A stretch of 64,000 nucleotides of DNA from NCBI GenBank assembly GCA_964527995.1, contig CAZGRP010000002.1, positions 62,001 through 126,000 of the forward strand. The letters run 5' to 3'. The translations under genes were made by a program, and so were the position numbers. Positions 24,532 through 33,561 of this stretch are shown piece after piece (the stretch's first letter is position 1; every line of letters begins with the position of its first letter). Below the pieces are notes generated by a model that was not told where the DNA came from, did not search any database, and worked only from the letters and a program-made list of their open reading frames with translations. This DNA comes from CAZGRP01 sp964527995. GTDB lineage: Bacteria > Zhuqueibacterota > Zhuqueibacteria > Oceanimicrobiales > CAZGRP01.

Positions 24532-25635
24532 GTGAAACACGACTTTGACGTGGGAAGTTTCCGCAAGGATCTGCTCGACTGGTACGAAGTTGCCCGGCGC
24601 GATCTGCCCTGGCGCTCGAACAACGACCCTTACGCCATTTGGGTGTCGGAAGTGATGCTGCAGCAGACTCGGGTGGAGACCGTGCGCCCCTATTACGTGC
24701 GCTTCCTTTCCCGCTACCCGACTGTGGAATCGCTGGCGGATGCTCCTCTCGATGACGTTCTCAAGACCTGGGAAGGCCTCGGCTACTACCGGCGGGCACA
24801 GAACCTTCACCGCGCCGCCCAGGTTCTGGTGGACGAATACGACGGGCGCCTTCCCGCTGCTCGGGAGGCGCTGCTCAAGGTCCCCGGGATCGGACCGTAT
24901 ACTGCCGCCGCCGTCGCCAGCATTGCGTACAACCAGCCTCACCCGGTTCTCGACGGGAACGTCACTCGTGTCCTTTGTCGTGTCTTCAGGGTGGAATCGG
25001 ACCCGAAAACCAATGCGACGCGCAAGGAACTTCATGCCATTGCCGAGCGCTTATTACATCAGACGCGGCCGAGCGACTTCAATCAGGCGCTCATGGAGCT
25101 CGGCGCCTGTGTTTGCGTGCCCCAGACTCCCCTCTGCGACCGCTGCCCGGTGGCGTCCCACTGCCGGGCCCGGGCCGAACTGGCCGATCCTGCCGCTTTG
25201 CCAGTGAAGAGAAAGCGGAAGCCGCTTCCGCACCACACGATCGCCGTCGGCCTTGTCTGGAACCACGGAAAACTGCTGATCGACCAGCGGCCGGCCGACG
25301 GCCTGCTAGGCGGACTGTGGGAGTTCCCGGGTGGAAAGGTGGAGCCTGGAGAGACCCTCGAGGAGTGCCTGGTGCGCGAAGTGAAGGAAGAACTCGGGAT
25401 CGATATCAGGGTGGAGGAGTCTTTCGTCACCGTGAAGCACAGCTACACTCACTTTCGCATTACCCTGCATTCGTTTCATTGCCGCTATCTCGATGGCCGG
25501 CCGCAACCGCGGCAGGTGGCGGCCTGGCGCTGGGTCTACCCTTCGGAACTGGCAGGTTTTGCCTTCCCCAAAGCGAACAAGCGCGTGCTCGAGGCTCTGG
25601 AGAAAGAGGACCTATTCTCACGTGGACAGAGATGA
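24532..25635 (+). CDS. mutY: A/G-specific adenine DNA glycosylase MutY
   Basis: 367 residues from the GTG at 24532 (AAGGG eight bases before); GTG 24514 would add six residues. MutY removes adenine mispaired with 8-oxoguanine. Visible: helix-hairpin-helix VPGIGPYTAAAVASIAY with catalytic Asp in LDGNVTRV, the 4Fe-4S cluster CVPQTPLCDRCPVASHC (Cys spacing 6-2-5), and the C-terminal NUDIX-like domain (about 235-355) with GGKVEPGETLEECLVREVKE. Its stop TGA overlaps the clpS ATG (ATGA), so clpS is translationally coupled. Confidence 0.96.
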   Translation: MKHDFDVGSFRKDLLDWYEVARRDLPWRSNNDPYAIWVSEVMLQQTRVETVRPYYVRFLSRYPTVESLADAPLDDVLKTWEGLGYYRRAQNLHRAAQVLVDEYDGRLPAAREALLKVPGIGPYTAAAVASIAYNQPHPVLDGNVTRVLCRVFRVESDPKTNATRKELHAIAERLLHQTRPSDFNQALMELGACVCVPQTPLCDRCPVASHCRARAELADPAALPVKRKRKPLPHHTIAVGLVWNHGKLLIDQRPADGLLGGLWEFPGGKVEPGETLEECLVREVKEELGIDIRVEESFVTVKHSYTHFRITLHSFHCRYLDGRPQPRQVAAWRWVYPSELAGFAFPKANKRVLEALEKEDLFSRGQR

Positions 25636-25916
25636 GCGGAGAAGTCGTTCCCACAAAGGAAGACCGGGTTGCAAAGAAGCCACGGATTACCCGGCCGTGG
25701 AAAGTGATTCTGTATAATGATGACATTCATACTTTCGACGAAGTGATTCTCCAGGTTCAGAAGGCGACAGGCTGCTCACTTCTGGAGGCCACGCGGATCA
25801 CCATGGAAGCCCATTTCAAAGGCAAGGCTGTGGCCTTCACTGGAGAATTCGCTGACTGCAACCGGGCCGCCGGTATCCTCCGGGAGATCGGCCTGGTCGT
25901 GGAGATTGTCGGCTGA
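25632..25916 (+). CDS. clpS: ATP-dependent Clp protease adaptor ClpS
   Basis: 94 residues. ClpS delivers N-degron substrates to the Clp unfoldase. The motif KVILYNDDIHTFDEVI and the later C-terminal EFADCNRAAGILREIGL are diagnostic, and the N-degron pocket residues (NDD ... T) are in place. A flexible N-terminal tail (1-22) precedes the fold, as in other ClpS. The gene begins inside the mutY stop (ATGA). No clpA is in this window, so the ClpA/ClpC partner is encoded elsewhere. Confidence 0.95.
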   Translation: MSGEVVPTKEDRVAKKPRITRPWKVILYNDDIHTFDEVILQVQKATGCSLLEATRITMEAHFKGKAVAFTGEFADCNRAAGILREIGLVVEIVG

Positions 25917-25948
25917 ATGGGGCAAAGCACATAACGAAGGAGGAGGAC

Positions 25949-26680
25949 ATGAGCGCTGGTGCAGCCGTCGCCCTGCAGGGACAGGTAGCGCTCGTAACCG
26001 GCGCCAGCCGTGGAATTGGCCGTCAGATCGCCCTTACACTCGCTGGCTCCGGCGCCGATGTGGTGCTGGCGGCGCGCACGGCGGTGCTGCTGGAAGAGGT
26101 GGCCCAGGAAGTGCGGCGGTTGGGGCGCCGCGCTCTGGTGGTGCCGGCCGACGTCAGCGACGCTGGGGATGTCGACCGTCTTGCCCAGACCTCTTTGCGC
26201 GAGTTCGGCAAGGTCGATATCGTTGTGAACAACGCAGCGGCTTTCGGCGGCGGGCCGGTGCAGGAGTTGCCGGTGTCGACCTGGGACGAGGTCATGAACG
26301 TCAACCTGCGTGGCGTCTTTTTGGTCACCCGGGCGTTTCTGCCGCAGATGATCCAGCGTCGCCAGGGCTCCATTGTCATGATTTCGTCGACTTCGGGCAA
26401 GCGCGCCGATCCCAGCGGAGCGGCATACAGCGCCTCAAAATTCGGACTGATGGGTCTCGCCCAGTCTCTCCTCTATGACGTGCGAAAATACAACATTCGC
26501 GTCATCGTCATCTCTCCCAGTGCCGTGGATACGCGGCAGCTTGATCCGGACCGAGTGCCGCTTTCGGGCAAGGGAAGTCGACTTCGCGCCGAGGATGTGG
26601 CGGAAGCGGTCCTCTTCGCCGTCCGTCTGCCGCCGCGGGCACTGGTGCGGGAAATCGAGCTTTGGGCCACCAACCCGTGA
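25949..26680 (+). CDS. Short-chain dehydrogenase/reductase (FabG-like)
   Basis: 243 residues. Classical SDR: cofactor motif TGASRGIG (about 17-24), NNAA (about 93-96), catalytic Ser in MISSTSG and YSASK (Tyr/Lys). The sequence is FabG-like but no fatty-acid genes are nearby, so the substrate cannot be told; RTAV after the second strand suggests NADP(H) preference. GAAGGAGGAGG lies upstream of the ATG. A short inverted repeat (26691-26708) follows its stop. Confidence 0.88.
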   Translation: MSAGAAVALQGQVALVTGASRGIGRQIALTLAGSGADVVLAARTAVLLEEVAQEVRRLGRRALVVPADVSDAGDVDRLAQTSLREFGKVDIVVNNAAAFGGGPVQELPVSTWDEVMNVNLRGVFLVTRAFLPQMIQRRQGSIVMISSTSGKRADPSGAAYSASKFGLMGLAQSLLYDVRKYNIRVIVISPSAVDTRQLDPDRVPLSGKGSRLRAEDVAEAVLFAVRLPPRALVREIELWATNP

Positions 26681-26690
26681 TCCACTCGCC

Positions 26691-26708
26691 GACCGGTTTG
26701 GGCCGGTC
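26691..26708. repeat. Hairpin after the SDR gene
   Basis: GACCGG (26691-26696), TTTGGG, CCGGTC (26703-26708). No T tract follows, so it may be only a weak or non-intrinsic terminator. Confidence 0.4.
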
Positions 26709-26845
26709 TCTGGGGTGTTGAAACATGGAAAATCCGTGTTGCCTCAGTATAGAATGTGACCCTGAGGCTGAATTCGGGCGGGATTTTTCGCTTGCATGGC
26801 ACTTCTGCAAGTAATATCTTCTGGTGATCCAAGGTAGGAGGACCA

Positions 26846-27085
26846 GTGAATTCGGGCAGGTTTGATTTCGCCCTCAGGGGCGTGGTCGGCCAGGGAGTTG
26901 CCGTTCCGGGCGACTTTTTGGCCCGCATCTACGCCAGCCGTCTTCATCTCTTCGTCTCTAACCCCTACCCGTTGATCATCCGGGAAGGCCACAACTGCCT
27001 CACCGTCCGCCTCAGCAACCGGCAAATACACAACCGTGGTGACAAGTTGGACGACTACGCGCAGTTCGAAGAAAATGAGGTTTGA
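26846..27085 (+). CDS. Small unknown protein leading the pyruvate dehydrogenase genes
   Basis: 79 residues, GTG start with AGGAGG four bases upstream; third codon positions are GC-rich like neighbouring genes. The stop is only 10 bases before aceE, so it is likely co-transcribed and possibly coupled. The protein is beta-rich, without signal peptide or Cys pair (one Cys only), and has an acidic tail (DDYAQFEENEV). I do not recognise it. It could be a PDH-associated factor or, less likely, a spurious frame. Confidence 0.55.
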   Translation: MNSGRFDFALRGVVGQGVAVPGDFLARIYASRLHLFVSNPYPLIIREGHNCLTVRLSNRQIHNRGDKLDDYAQFEENEV

Positions 27086-27095
27086 GGATTAGAGA

Positions 27096-29783
27096 ATGGC
27101 AACTGTTGACTACAGACCCCCTTACGAGGATTCCGATCCTGAGGAGACTCGGGACTGGCTGGAATCCCTTCAGGATGTGCTGCACAGTCGCGGCCCCAAT
27201 CGGGTGCGCGATCTCCTCTATGCGCTCCAGATTCATGCCCAGAAGGCGGGCATCGAACTGCCGGTCACTTCGAGGACTCCCTATGTGAACACGATTCCGG
27301 TCGACCAGCAGCCGCCTTACCCCGGCAGCCGGGAGATCGAGCGTCGAATCAAGAGCATCATTCGCTGGAACGCCATGGCAATGGTCGTGCGCGCCAACCG
27401 CGCCAGCGATGGCATCGGCGGGCACATCTCGACCTACGCCTCCGTTGCCACGCTATACGAGGTGGGATTCAACCATTTCTTCCGTGGCCGCGATCATGAA
27501 TGCGGTGGTGACCTGGTTTATTTCCAGGGGCACTCCTCACCAGGAATCTATGCCAGGGCCTTTCTCGAGGGACGGCTGACCGAGCAGCAGCTCCGCAACT
27601 TTCGGCGCGAGCTACAGCCGGGCGGTGGACTCTCCTCCTATCCGCACCCCTGGCTGATGCCCGACTTCTGGCAGTTCCCGACCGTGTCGATGGGCATCGG
27701 CCCTATCAACTCGATCTACCAGGCGCGCTTCATCAAGTACCTCGAAGATCGCGGCCTGCGGCCCCGCACCGGCGCCAAGGTCTGGGCCTTTGTCGGCGAC
27801 GGCGAGACCGATGAGCCGGAAACTCTGGGCGCTATCTCGCTGGCGGCACGCGAAGCACTGGACAACCTTATCTGGGTGGTCAACTGCAATCTCCAGAGAT
27901 TGGACGGCCCGGTACGTGGCAATGGCAAGATTATCCAGGAGTTGGAGGCGGTCTTCCGTGGTGTCGGCTGGAACGTGATCAAGGTGATCTGGGGCAGCGA
28001 CTGGGACCCACTGCTGGAGAAGGATGAGGATGGCTTGCTGGTCCGCCGTATGGGGGAGGCCGTGGACGGCGATTACCAGAAGTATGCCGTCGAAGGGGGT
28101 GCCTATATTCGCCAACACTTTTTCGGTGTGCATCCGCGTCTGGCCGAGATGGTCAAGCACCTGTCGGACGATGAGATCTGGCACCTGCGTCGAGGCGGGC
28201 ACGATCCGGCCAAAGTCTACGCCGCCTACAAGGCCGCGGTCGAGCACACCGGCTGCCCCACCGTGATCCTCGCCAAGACGATCAAGGGGTACGGTCTCGG
28301 CGAAGCTGGAGAGGGCCGTAACATCACCCATCAGCAAAAAAAGCTCAACGAGCAGGAACTGTTGCATTTTCGCGACCGGTTCGACATCCCGATCTCCGAC
28401 AAGGACGTTGGCAGCGCACCTTTCTACAAGTTGCCTGACGACAGCCCGGAGATGCAGTATCTGCTGGAAAGACGCCGGGCTTTGGGCGGCTTCGTCCCGG
28501 AGCGGCGGGTCACCCAGGTTCAGGTGAAAACGCCGGAGGAGGGTGTTTTCGAGGAGTTCCTCCGCGGCACCGGCGACCGCAAGGTGTCGACCACGATGGC
28601 TTTCGTCCGCCTACTGAGCAAGCTTTTGCGCGACCCCGAGATCGGCAAATTGATCGTCCCGATCGTCCCCGATGAGGCGAGGACGTTCGGCATGGAAGCG
28701 CTGTTCCGCCAGTGCGGCATCTATGCTCACGCCGGCCAGCTGTACGAGCCTGTCGACGCCAGCAGCTTGTTGTATTATAAAGAAGCCAAAGACGGGCAGA
28801 TTCTGGAAGAGGGCATCACAGAGGCCGGCTCGCTGTGCTCCTTTGTGGCTGCTGGAACGGCGCCAGCCCATCTTGGCATCAACACCATCCCGTTTTTTAT
28901 CTACTACTCGATGTTCGGGTTTCAACGAGTGGGCGATCTGATCTGGGCGGCCGGCGATGCCCGAACCCGGGGGTTCCTGCTCGGTGCCACTGCGGGCCGC
29001 ACGACACTCAACGGCGAAGGGCTGCAGCACCAGGACGGCCATAGCCACCTGCTGGCACTGCCGCTGCCCAACCTGATGGCCTATGATCCCGCCTATGCCT
29101 ACGAAATCAGCGTCATCATCGAAGAGGGGCTGCGGCGGATGTACAAGAACGGCGAGGAGATTTTCTACTATCTTACCCTTGGCAATGAAAATTACGCTCA
29201 GCCCGAAATGCCGGCCTCCGTCCGCGACGGCATCCTCAGGGGAATGTACCGCTTCCGTGCTTCTGAGCTGAACCAGGGCGGCAAGGCCCCGCGGGCCCAG
29301 CTACTGGGCAGCGGCGCAATTCTCAACAAGGCGCTCGAGGCCCAGCAGATCCTGGCCGAGAGGTACGGTGTGGCCGCAGATGTCTGGTCGGTGACCAGCT
29401 ACAAAGAGCTCTATCGCGACGCTCTGGCCACGCAGCGGTGGAACATGCTCCACCCGGACGCAGAGCCGAAGAAGCCGTACGTGACGAGCTGCTTTGGAGA
29501 CGATGCCGGCGTTTTCGTTGCCGCCAGCGACTTCGTCAAGGCACTGCCCGAAATGATTTCGCAATGGCTTCCCGGGCCGCTGGTGTCGTTGGGCACGGAC
29601 GGGTTCGGCCGCAGTGAGAGTCGAGAGGCGCTGCGTGACTTCTTCGAAGTTGATGCCCGCTTCATCACTCTCGCCACTCTCTACTCGCTGGCGCGGTCGG
29701 GCCACATCGACTCCAGCGTCGTAGCTCAAGCGATCAAAGACCTCGACATCGACCCGCAGAAACCAAATCCCATGTTCGCATAG
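27096..29783 (+). CDS. aceE: Pyruvate dehydrogenase E1 component, homodimeric type
   Basis: 895 residues, matching the usual 880-900 of AceE. It decarboxylates pyruvate with thiamine diphosphate and loads acetyl on the lipoyl arm of E2. The TPP motif is seen as FVGDGETDEPETLGAI ... VNCNLQRLDGPVRGN; the AceE-typical GHSSPGIYARAFLEGRL is present, as is the late SVTSYKELYRDA and GTDGFGRSESREALR. It heads the E1-E2-E3 run. Many FCB bacteria use the split alpha/beta E1 instead, so the AceE type is worth noting. Confidence 0.97.
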   Translation: MATVDYRPPYEDSDPEETRDWLESLQDVLHSRGPNRVRDLLYALQIHAQKAGIELPVTSRTPYVNTIPVDQQPPYPGSREIERRIKSIIRWNAMAMVVRANRASDGIGGHISTYASVATLYEVGFNHFFRGRDHECGGDLVYFQGHSSPGIYARAFLEGRLTEQQLRNFRRELQPGGGLSSYPHPWLMPDFWQFPTVSMGIGPINSIYQARFIKYLEDRGLRPRTGAKVWAFVGDGETDEPETLGAISLAAREALDNLIWVVNCNLQRLDGPVRGNGKIIQELEAVFRGVGWNVIKVIWGSDWDPLLEKDEDGLLVRRMGEAVDGDYQKYAVEGGAYIRQHFFGVHPRLAEMVKHLSDDEIWHLRRGGHDPAKVYAAYKAAVEHTGCPTVILAKTIKGYGLGEAGEGRNITHQQKKLNEQELLHFRDRFDIPISDKDVGSAPFYKLPDDSPEMQYLLERRRALGGFVPERRVTQVQVKTPEEGVFEEFLRGTGDRKVSTTMAFVRLLSKLLRDPEIGKLIVPIVPDEARTFGMEALFRQCGIYAHAGQLYEPVDASSLLYYKEAKDGQILEEGITEAGSLCSFVAAGTAPAHLGINTIPFFIYYSMFGFQRVGDLIWAAGDARTRGFLLGATAGRTTLNGEGLQHQDGHSHLLALPLPNLMAYDPAYAYEISVIIEEGLRRMYKNGEEIFYYLTLGNENYAQPEMPASVRDGILRGMYRFRASELNQGGKAPRAQLLGSGAILNKALEAQQILAERYGVAADVWSVTSYKELYRDALATQRWNMLHPDAEPKKPYVTSCFGDDAGVFVAASDFVKALPEMISQWLPGPLVSLGTDGFGRSESREALRDFFEVDARFITLATLYSLARSGHIDSSVVAQAIKDLDIDPQKPNPMFA

Positions 29784-29803
29784 AATGAATCTGGAAAGGA
29801 GCC

Positions 29804-31111
29804 ATGGCAACCGAGTTTAAGCTTCCTGAGCTGGGTGAGAACATCGAGACGGCGGAAGTCGTCAGCGTACTGGTTGCTCCCGGCGAAACCGTGGAGGTGG
29901 ATCAGCCCGTCCTCGAAGTGGAGACCGACAAAGCGGCGTTGGAGATTCCGTCCAGCGTACGCGGGAAGGTGAAGGAAGTGCTGGTCAAGGAAGGGGAAAC
30001 CATCCGAATCGGCCAGGTCATCTTCACCGTCGAAGGCGATGGAGCCGCCGAGACAAAAGCCGCGGAGAAACCCCAGGAGGAGCCCTCGCCCGAACCTCCC
30101 GCAGAAGCCGTTGCCGAAGTCGAAGCCAAGGCGGCTCCGGCCGAGGCGCTACCACCAAAGGGTGAGCCGGAGACTCGTGCCGAGGTGGCCGCGCCCGAGG
30201 AACGGCCGGTCTTTGCGTCGCCGGCGGTGCGGCAGTTCGCCCGCGAGATCGGCGTCGATATTCACCAGGTCACGGGCACGGGCCCCGGTGGCCGTATCTC
30301 CATTGATGACGTGAAGCGGTACGCCCGGAGCATTTCTGCTGCCACGGGTGCTCCGCAGCCATCGGTGCCGGGTCCTGCGGCGGCATCTCTGCCTGACTTC
30401 TCCAAATGGGGGCCGATCGAGCGGCAAAAGATGAACAATGTCCGCAAAAAGACCGTTCAGCACATGAGCTTGTGCTGGAACACGATTCCCCACGTGACGC
30501 TTCATGATAAGGCCGACATCACTTCGGTGGAAGCGCTGCGGCAGAAGTACAAAAACAGAGCCGAAGAAGCCGGCGGCAAGTTGACGATCACCGCCATTCT
30601 GCTGAAGGTTCTGGCCTCGGCTTTAAAGGTGCATCCGAAGCTCAACGCCAGCCTGGACGTGGCACACCAGGAGGTCATTTTCAAACGATACTATCACATC
30701 GGCGTGGCAGCCGACACCGATCGCGGCCTGGTTGTGCCGGTGGTTCGCAATGTCGACCAGAAGAGCATCATCGAGCTTGCCGTCGACATGACCCGGTTGG
30801 CCGAGAAGGCGCGTGCCGGCAAGCTCACCCTGGATGAGATGCAGGGCGCTACCTTCACCGTCACCAACCTCGGCGGTATCGGAGTGGGGTATTTTACGCC
30901 CATCATCAACCTCCCGGAGGTTGCCATACTGGGCGTTGGGCGGGCGGTTATGGAGCTGCGTCAGATTGAGGGCGAGTTCAAGCCCCGGCTGATGCTGCCG
31001 CTGTCGCTGTCGTTCGACCATCGCCTGGTGGACGGCGCCGACGCCGCGCGATTCTTGCACTGGATGATCGAAGCCATCGAAGAACCGATGTTGCTTGCCA
31101 TGGAGGGATAG
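29804..31111 (+). CDS. aceF: Dihydrolipoamide acetyltransferase (PDH E2)
   Basis: 435 residues. One N-terminal lipoyl domain (1-80) with the lipoylated Lys in ETDKAALEI, an Ala/Pro/Glu-rich linker, a peripheral-subunit-binding domain (about 130-170; ASPAVRQFAREIGVD ... GTGPGGRISIDDV) and a C-terminal acyltransferase domain (about 205-435) with the catalytic SFDHRLVDGADAARF. It lies 20 bases after aceE. A single lipoyl domain is fewer than the three of E. coli. Its place right after aceE makes acetyl transfer the obvious reaction. Confidence 0.95.
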   Translation: MATEFKLPELGENIETAEVVSVLVAPGETVEVDQPVLEVETDKAALEIPSSVRGKVKEVLVKEGETIRIGQVIFTVEGDGAAETKAAEKPQEEPSPEPPAEAVAEVEAKAAPAEALPPKGEPETRAEVAAPEERPVFASPAVRQFAREIGVDIHQVTGTGPGGRISIDDVKRYARSISAATGAPQPSVPGPAAASLPDFSKWGPIERQKMNNVRKKTVQHMSLCWNTIPHVTLHDKADITSVEALRQKYKNRAEEAGGKLTITAILLKVLASALKVHPKLNASLDVAHQEVIFKRYYHIGVAADTDRGLVVPVVRNVDQKSIIELAVDMTRLAEKARAGKLTLDEMQGATFTVTNLGGIGVGYFTPIINLPEVAILGVGRAVMELRQIEGEFKPRLMLPLSLSFDHRLVDGADAARFLHWMIEAIEEPMLLAMEG

Positions 31112-31116
31112 AACAG

Positions 31117-32541
31117 GTGACCAAAGCGAAGAACAAGATCCATCTCGCCGTTCTTGGAGGCGGGCCAGGAGGTTATCCGGCGGCTTTCCTCGCAGCCGAC
31201 CTCGGAATGGATGTCACGCTGATCGACGAACGAGAGAACCCAGGGGGCGTTTGCCTGTTTGACGGATGTATTCCTTCGAAGACGCTTCTCCATGCCGCCA
31301 GGCTCATCAGCGAAGTCCGTGAGGCCGCGGAGTGGGGTCTTGATTTCGGTGAACCCAAGATCGATCTGGACCGCCTGCGTGACTGGAAGGCCAGGGTGGT
31401 GAAGAAACTGACAGGTGGGCTGGGAGTGCTGAGCAAGCGGCGCAAGGTGAATTACATTCAGGGTCGTGGCCGGTTTGCGGGCGCACACACGATCGTCGTC
31501 GACAAGGACACGGGAGAACGGGAGACGGTCGAGTTCGACTATGCCGTGATTGCCACCGGATCAGTTCCAACGAGAATCCCGAGTTTGTCGCTTGAAACAC
31601 CGCTGGTGATGGATTCGACAGCGGCGCTGGCACTTGAGGACGTTCCTGAGACTCTTCTGGTCGTTGGCGGCGGCTACATCGGTCTGGAGCTCGGCACGGT
31701 CTATCAGGCTTTGGGATCGAAGGTCACCGTCGTGGAGATGACACCGGGTCTGCTGCCAGGTGCCGATCGCGACCTGGTCGAGTATCTCCACCGGCGCCTG
31801 AAGACACGGTTCGAGGCCATCCACCTCGATACGCGTGTGCTCGCTTTGAAGGAGGAGGGCGGTGCAGTTCGCGTGACCTTCGCCGGGCTGCACATCGAAG
31901 AGGGGGCGCAGCCGTTCGCCAAGGTTCTGGTGGCGGTCGGGCGGAAACCGAACTCGGCCGATCTGGGGTTGGAAAACACCGCCGTCGGCGTCGACAAACG
32001 CGGTTACGTTCAGGTCGATCACCAGCGGCGCACGGCCGAGCCGAACATCTTTGCCATCGGTGATGTCGCCGGGGAGCCGATGCTTGCGCACAAGGCCACC
32101 TACGAGGCTCGTGTCGCTGTCGAGGCCATCGCCGGCCTGCCCAGTGCCTTCGACCCTCAGGCGATCCCGGCGGTTGTGTTCACGGATCCGGAAATCGCCT
32201 GGACCGGGCTCAGCGAAACCGAAGCCCTCAACCGCGGCATGCAAGTGAAAGTGGCCCGATTCCCATGGACTGCCTCGGGTCGGGCCACCACACTCGATCG
32301 GAACGACGGTCTCACCAAGCTCGTGCTCGACCCCCAGAACGAACGCGTACTCGGCGTCGGAATCGTTGGAGTGGGTGCAGGCGAGATGATCGCCGAAGGC
32401 ACCCTGGCTGTGGAGATGGGCGCTACGGCCCGCGACCTGCAGATGACGATCCACGCCCATCCGACGTTATCAGAGACCGTCATGGAGGCTGCCGAGGTCT
32501 TCTTCGGGCACAGCCCCCATCTCTACGTCCGCCGCCGCTAG
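31117..32541 (+). CDS. lpdA: Dihydrolipoamide dehydrogenase (PDH E3)
   Basis: 474 residues, GTG start five bases after the E2 stop. It reoxidises the lipoyl arm and passes electrons to NAD. FAD motif GGGPGGYPAAFLAADLG, redox-active disulfide GGVCLFDGCIPSK, NAD motif VVGGGYIGLELG, and the C-terminal HAHPTLSETVMEA with the base His are all clear. The terminal stop TAG shares the palindrome CTAG with the stop of the convergent sod gene. Confidence 0.96.
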   Translation: MTKAKNKIHLAVLGGGPGGYPAAFLAADLGMDVTLIDERENPGGVCLFDGCIPSKTLLHAARLISEVREAAEWGLDFGEPKIDLDRLRDWKARVVKKLTGGLGVLSKRRKVNYIQGRGRFAGAHTIVVDKDTGERETVEFDYAVIATGSVPTRIPSLSLETPLVMDSTAALALEDVPETLLVVGGGYIGLELGTVYQALGSKVTVVEMTPGLLPGADRDLVEYLHRRLKTRFEAIHLDTRVLALKEEGGAVRVTFAGLHIEEGAQPFAKVLVAVGRKPNSADLGLENTAVGVDKRGYVQVDHQRRTAEPNIFAIGDVAGEPMLAHKATYEARVAVEAIAGLPSAFDPQAIPAVVFTDPEIAWTGLSETEALNRGMQVKVARFPWTASGRATTLDRNDGLTKLVLDPQNERVLGVGIVGVGAGEMIAEGTLAVEMGATARDLQMTIHAHPTLSETVMEAAEVFFGHSPHLYVRRR

Positions 32542-33167
32542 CGGGCGACGAACTTCTTGTAACGCTCGTTGATTCTGCCCCAATGGAGGTTGGCCAGGAA
32601 GTTGTCGATGTAGGTGCCCCGGCCGGGGCCGTCCTTGTGGTAGTAAGCGTGTTCGAACACGTCGCATGAGATCAGCGGAATGCCGCCCCAGATCGCGCCG
32701 TACTGATGCTCATCCACGAGCACGTTGAGAAGGCGCTGGGAGTAGAGGGTGTCATAGACGAGAAGGCCCCAGCCGCTCAGTTTCGCAGACACCGCTGTGG
32801 CCTTGAAATCCGCCTTCCAGGCATCGATGGAGCCGAACTCCCTTTCGATGGCCGCTTTGACTTCAGGACCTTTGCTCGGGTCGCCGTCGCCGCCCATCAC
32901 TTCCCAATAGACGTCGTGCAGCAATGCGCCGGAGTGATTCCATGTGAAACGGCGCTTCAGCTCACCGATCTCGCTGTAGTTGCCGTTGGCAGCGGCGCGA
33001 TCGGCAGCCGCGAGCCCCCTTTCGATCGTGTTCAGGGCGGTCACGTACCCTTTGTGGTGCTTGTTATAGTGCCAGTCGGTGGTTTCCGGAGAAACGACGT
33101 TCTTGAGCAGTTCCTTCGCCTCTTCGTCCGAGTAGGGACGTGGATTGAACTTCCACTCGTAAGCCAT
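32538..33167 (-). CDS. sod: Superoxide dismutase, Fe/Mn family
   Basis: 209 residues from the ATG at 33167, which has AGGAGG upstream; the longer frame to 33278 has no supporting start. It dismutates superoxide. Metal ligands are seen as His in NKHHKGYV, His in HDVYWEV, and Asp and His in CDVFEHAYY. The second motif is DVFEHAYY instead of the common DVWEHAYY, and the central stretch GALLHDVYW differs from NHxFYW, so this is one of the divergent SOD branches. Iron versus manganese cannot be assigned. There is no signal peptide. Confidence 0.93.
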   Translation of the reverse strand: MAYEWKFNPRPYSDEEAKELLKNVVSPETTDWHYNKHHKGYVTALNTIERGLAAADRAAANGNYSEIGELKRRFTWNHSGALLHDVYWEVMGGDGDPSKGPEVKAAIEREFGSIDAWKADFKATAVSAKLSGWGLLVYDTLYSQRLLNVLVDEHQYGAIWGGIPLISCDVFEHAYYHKDGPGRGTYIDNFLANLHWGRINERYKKFVAR

Positions 33168-33304
33168 GATAGGTCCTCCTTTCGCACTTTGCATGGTTGT
33201 TGATCCATCGCGAACGATCGCCTGGGATCGTCCATGAAAAAGAGCGCCCGGCAGGTGGGCGCGGGTCTGGTGATGCATGGATGGGAATGTTTAGACCGGT
33301 TCTT

Positions 33305-33333
33305 AATATAAACCCGTGGCCTGGGGAAGTCAA
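33305..33333 (-). promoter_or_regulatory. Sigma70 promoter for sod
   Basis: On the minus strand: TTGACT (33333-33328), 17 bases, TATATT (33310-33305). The leader of about 130 bases has a hairpin GCGCCC/GGGCGC at 33244-33262. The opposite glnA promoter at 33403 shares this 390-base divergent gap. Confidence 0.75.
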
Positions 33334-33402
33334 CCTTCCGGTTGAATTTTCCTGCCCGGCCCCGGCGCGGGTGAACCCTTTTTGTTCGGAGTCCGTTTTC
33401 GC

Positions 33403-33431
33403 TTGCTTTTGAATGTCCCGCATCGTAAAAT
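33403..33431 (+). promoter_or_regulatory. Putative sigma70 promoter for glnA
   Basis: TTGCTT (33403-33408), 17 bases, TAAAAT (33426-33431). The -10 lies within a perfect inverted repeat. Confidence 0.5.
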
Positions 33432-33435
33432 GCGG
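33418..33435. promoter_or_regulatory. Inverted repeat over the glnA -10 box
   Basis: CCGCAT (33418-33423), six bases, ATGCGG (33430-33435): a candidate repressor site on the core promoter. Confidence 0.45.
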
Positions 33436-33561
33436 CCATTGTTTTTCTGACACCAAGTCGTGCCGTTTGCGAAAAGTGCATGATCCTGACCGAAGCTGTT
33501 CGCATCGGTTTCGGTTTGAACGAGGTTGGAGTCTACGTCGCCCATTTATGGAGGAGTGACC

